DNA from: Tsukamurella paurometabola DSM 20162
Lineage (GTDB): Bacteria > Actinomycetota > Actinomycetes > Mycobacteriales > Mycobacteriaceae
Reading direction: 5' to 3'
NCBI RefSeq assembly: GCF_000092225.1
Contig: NC_014158.1
Coordinates: forward strand, 3,596,001 to 3,660,000
Length of the DNA stretch: 64,000 nucleotides
The stretch's first letter is position 1. Every line of letters begins with the position of its first letter. The notes below the pieces were generated by a model. That model was not told the origin of the DNA, searched no databases, and was given only the letters and a program-made list of their open reading frames with translations. Both the position numbers and the translations under genes were made by a program. Below are positions 62,658-64,000 of this stretch, one piece after another.

Positions 62658-62741
62658 ATGCGCAACCACTGTGAGCTGCTGCTCACCCGCCGCCTGGCGG
62701 TCGATCTGTGCCGTATGGCCGGTTGTCGCTGTCTGGGCTAG
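62658..62741 (+). CDS. Cysteine-rich leader peptide (27 aa), cysA attenuator
   Basis: Reads MRNHCELLLTRRLAVDLCRM then AGCRCLG, with Cys at 5, 18, 23 and 25. It is apparently leaderless (TATTCT seven bases upstream) and lies 148 bp before cysA. Mycobacterial genomes carry similar leaderless small ORFs with cysteine codons near the end, where ribosome stalling at low cysteine opens expression of sulfur genes downstream. The short CELLLTRRLAVDLC core looks conserved in kind. Between it and cysA, CCCTT (62848-62852) could pair with AAGGG of the cysA ribosome site (62879-62883). Confidence 0.8.
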   Translation: MRNHCELLLTRRLAVDLCRMAGCRCLG

Positions 62742-62889
62742 ACCCGAACTATCCCGGGCCGGGCGCACACTCGTCGCAAACAGTGCATTCCTCCCCGCCC
62801 TCCCAGCGCATCCGCGCACATTCGAAGCAGCGAACCCTCCGGTTTCGCCCTTCACCCATACGTCCATGGAATCAACGAAAGGGATCCTC

Positions 62890-63723
62890 ATGGCTCGCTC
62901 CGACGTCCTGGTCTCCGCAGACTGGGCTGAGCAGAATCTCGACACCCCGGGTGTCGTCTTCGTCGAGGTCGACGAAGACACCAGCGCCTACGACGGCGGA
63001 CACATCGCCGGCGCCGTGAAGCTGGACTGGAAGAAGGATCTCCAGGACCAGGTGCGTCGCGACTTCGTCAACGCCGAGCAGTTCGGCGCGTTGCTCTCCG
63101 AGCGCGGCATCGGCAACGACGACACCGTGGTGCTCTACGGCGGCAACAACAACTGGTTCGCGGCGTACGCCTACTGGTACTTCAAGCTGTACGGCCACCA
63201 GGACGTCAAGCTGCTCGACGGCGGTCGCAAGAAGTGGGAGCTCGACGGTCGCGCGCTGACCGCGGACGCGGTCTCGCGGCCCGCCACCACCTACACCGCG
63301 CAGGCGCCGAACAATGCGATCCGAGCCTTCCGCGACGAGGTCGTCGAGGCCATCGATGTGAAGAACCTCGTGGACGTCCGCTCGCCCGACGAGTTCTCGG
63401 GCAAGATCCTGGCGCCGGCGCACCTCCCGCAGGAGCAGAGCCAGCGTCCGGGTCACATCCCCGGCGCGATCAACGTGCCGTGGAGCAAGGCCGCCAACGA
63501 GGACGGCACCTTCAAGTCGGACGAGGATCTGGCCGCGCTGTACGCGGAGGCCGGCCTGGACGGCCAGAAGGAGACCATCGCCTACTGCCGCATCGGTGAG
63601 CGCAGCTCGCACACCTGGTTCGTGCTGCAGGAGCTGCTGGGCCACAAGAATGTCAAGAACTACGAAGGCAGCTGGACCGAATACGGTTCGCTGGTCGGCG
63701 TGCCGGTCGAACTGGGAGCGTAA
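62890..63723 (+). CDS. cysA: Thiosulfate sulfurtransferase CysA (two rhodanese domains)
   Basis: A 277-residue enzyme from ATG 62890 with AAAGGG upstream. Two rhodanese domains: the first has FVEVDEDTSAYDGGHIAGAV, the second NLVDVRSPDEFSGKI, PGHIPGAINVPWS and the active-site loop AYCRIGERSSHTWFVL with catalytic Cys in CRIGER. It moves sulfane sulfur from thiosulfate to thiophilic acceptors. It lies 6 bp before sseC, the fixed cysA-sseC pair of mycobacteria. The upstream leader peptide suggests control by cysteine supply. Confidence 0.94.
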   Translation: MARSDVLVSADWAEQNLDTPGVVFVEVDEDTSAYDGGHIAGAVKLDWKKDLQDQVRRDFVNAEQFGALLSERGIGNDDTVVLYGGNNNWFAAYAYWYFKLYGHQDVKLLDGGRKKWELDGRALTADAVSRPATTYTAQAPNNAIRAFRDEVVEAIDVKNLVDVRSPDEFSGKILAPAHLPQEQSQRPGHIPGAINVPWSKAANEDGTFKSDEDLAALYAEAGLDGQKETIAYCRIGERSSHTWFVLQELLGHKNVKNYEGSWTEYGSLVGVPVELGA

Positions 63724-63729
63724 TCAAGT

Positions 63730-64000
63730 ATGTGTGGAGCACCGAAGCAGGGACAGAATCTGCCCGCGGGCGTCGATGTCGAGAAGGAGACCGTGCTGAC
63801 CGGTCAGGTTCTCGACGGCACCGGTAACCCGGTGGCGGGCGCCTTCGTCCGGCTGCTGGACGGCACCGGCGAGTTCACGGCCGAGGTCGTGGCCTCGGGC
63901 ACCGGCGACTACCGCTTCTTCGCGGCACCGGGTACCTGGACGCTGCGCGCGCTGTCCTCCGTGGGCAACGGCGACATCCAGGTCACGCCGGAGTCTAACG
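63730..64000 (+). CDS. sseC: SseC/DUF1416 protein, truncated by window end
   Basis: Starts at ATG 63730, six bases after the cysA stop, and stays open to base 64000 (90 residues visible). It reads MCGAPKQGQNLPAGVDVEKE, then LTGQVLDGTGNPVAGAFVRL and SGTGDYRFFAAPGTWTLRAL, a transthyretin-like beta sandwich, matching the DUF1416/SseC family of about 100 residues. The N-terminal MCGAPKQGQ with its Cys is strictly family-like. It is linked to sulfur metabolism by constant pairing with cysA; its exact role is not established. Confidence 0.92.
   Translation, partial: MCGAPKQGQNLPAGVDVEKETVLTGQVLDGTGNPVAGAFVRLLDGTGEFTAEVVASGTGDYRFFAAPGTWTLRALSSVGNGDIQVTPESN

Overview
The window is 64 kb of high-GC actinobacterial DNA. 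The gene content points to the mycolic-acid-bearing Mycobacteriales (Mycobacterium, Gordonia, Tsukamurella and relatives): an MspA-type outer-membrane porin, mycothiol synthase MshD, paired DesA acyl-ACP desaturases, an LmeA-like lipoprotein and a UgpAEBC importer ordered as in Mycobacterium tuberculosis. The right end (about 50.7-64 kb) carries the same set of neighbours as M. tuberculosis Rv0814c-Rv0824c (sseC, cysA, lmeA, an orphan GlnR-like regulator, mshD, pst/phoU, the FHA protein, dus, desA). The genus cannot be fixed from sequence alone.

Left part (1-15.8 kb): an envelope/glycolipid-like locus. It holds a partial Gfo/Idh/MocA oxidoreductase, an SDR epimerase, a GT87 mannosyltransferase-type gene split by an IS3-family element, and a GT1-type glycosyltransferase. 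Divergent from these is a tightly overlapping operon of a two-permease ABC exporter, a small membrane protein, a membrane O-acyltransferase and an MspA-like porin; a perfect palindrome lies in the spacer of its predicted promoter. Next come two convergent TetR genes, a second ABC exporter, DUF2277, a D-amino-acid oxidase-like enzyme and a third TetR gene.

Middle (15.8-38.3 kb): an IS110-family element with a candidate bridge-RNA region; two hotdog thioesterases; a DHA2 drug exporter; a probable copper/envelope-stress cluster (LVIVD-repeat protein, DUF305 protein, NarL-type two-component system, Tat-exported multicopper oxidase, CopC, CopD); and a mymA-like operon (esterase, SDR, diiron protein, Baeyer-Villiger-type monooxygenase, MerR) divergent from a KshB-like reductase across a 12-8-12 palindrome. 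A GntR/MFS/PxpB-PxpC-fusion set with two TTGTTnAACAA operators and an alpha/beta hydrolase follow.

Right part (38.3-64 kb): a Glu-Asp-Phe tRNA cluster and a tRNA-Lys; a SigJ-type ECF sigma factor divergent from a DoxX-like protein; a PimC-like mannosyltransferase; ugpAEBC; an ABC exporter co-transcribed with a two-component system and preceded by a phased array of CCATGAC half-sites; tandem desA genes; dus; phoU (apparently leaderless); an FHA protein; pstSCAB with a strong hairpin between pstS and pstC; mshD and the GlnR-like regulator; lmeA; and a cysteine-rich leaderless leader peptide ahead of cysA-sseC.

The most interesting points are the precisely reconstructable IS3 insertion, the exporter-acyltransferase-porin operon, the candidate IS110 bridge RNA with guide-like matches to the element ends, the cysteine leader peptide, and several unassigned operator-like palindromes.
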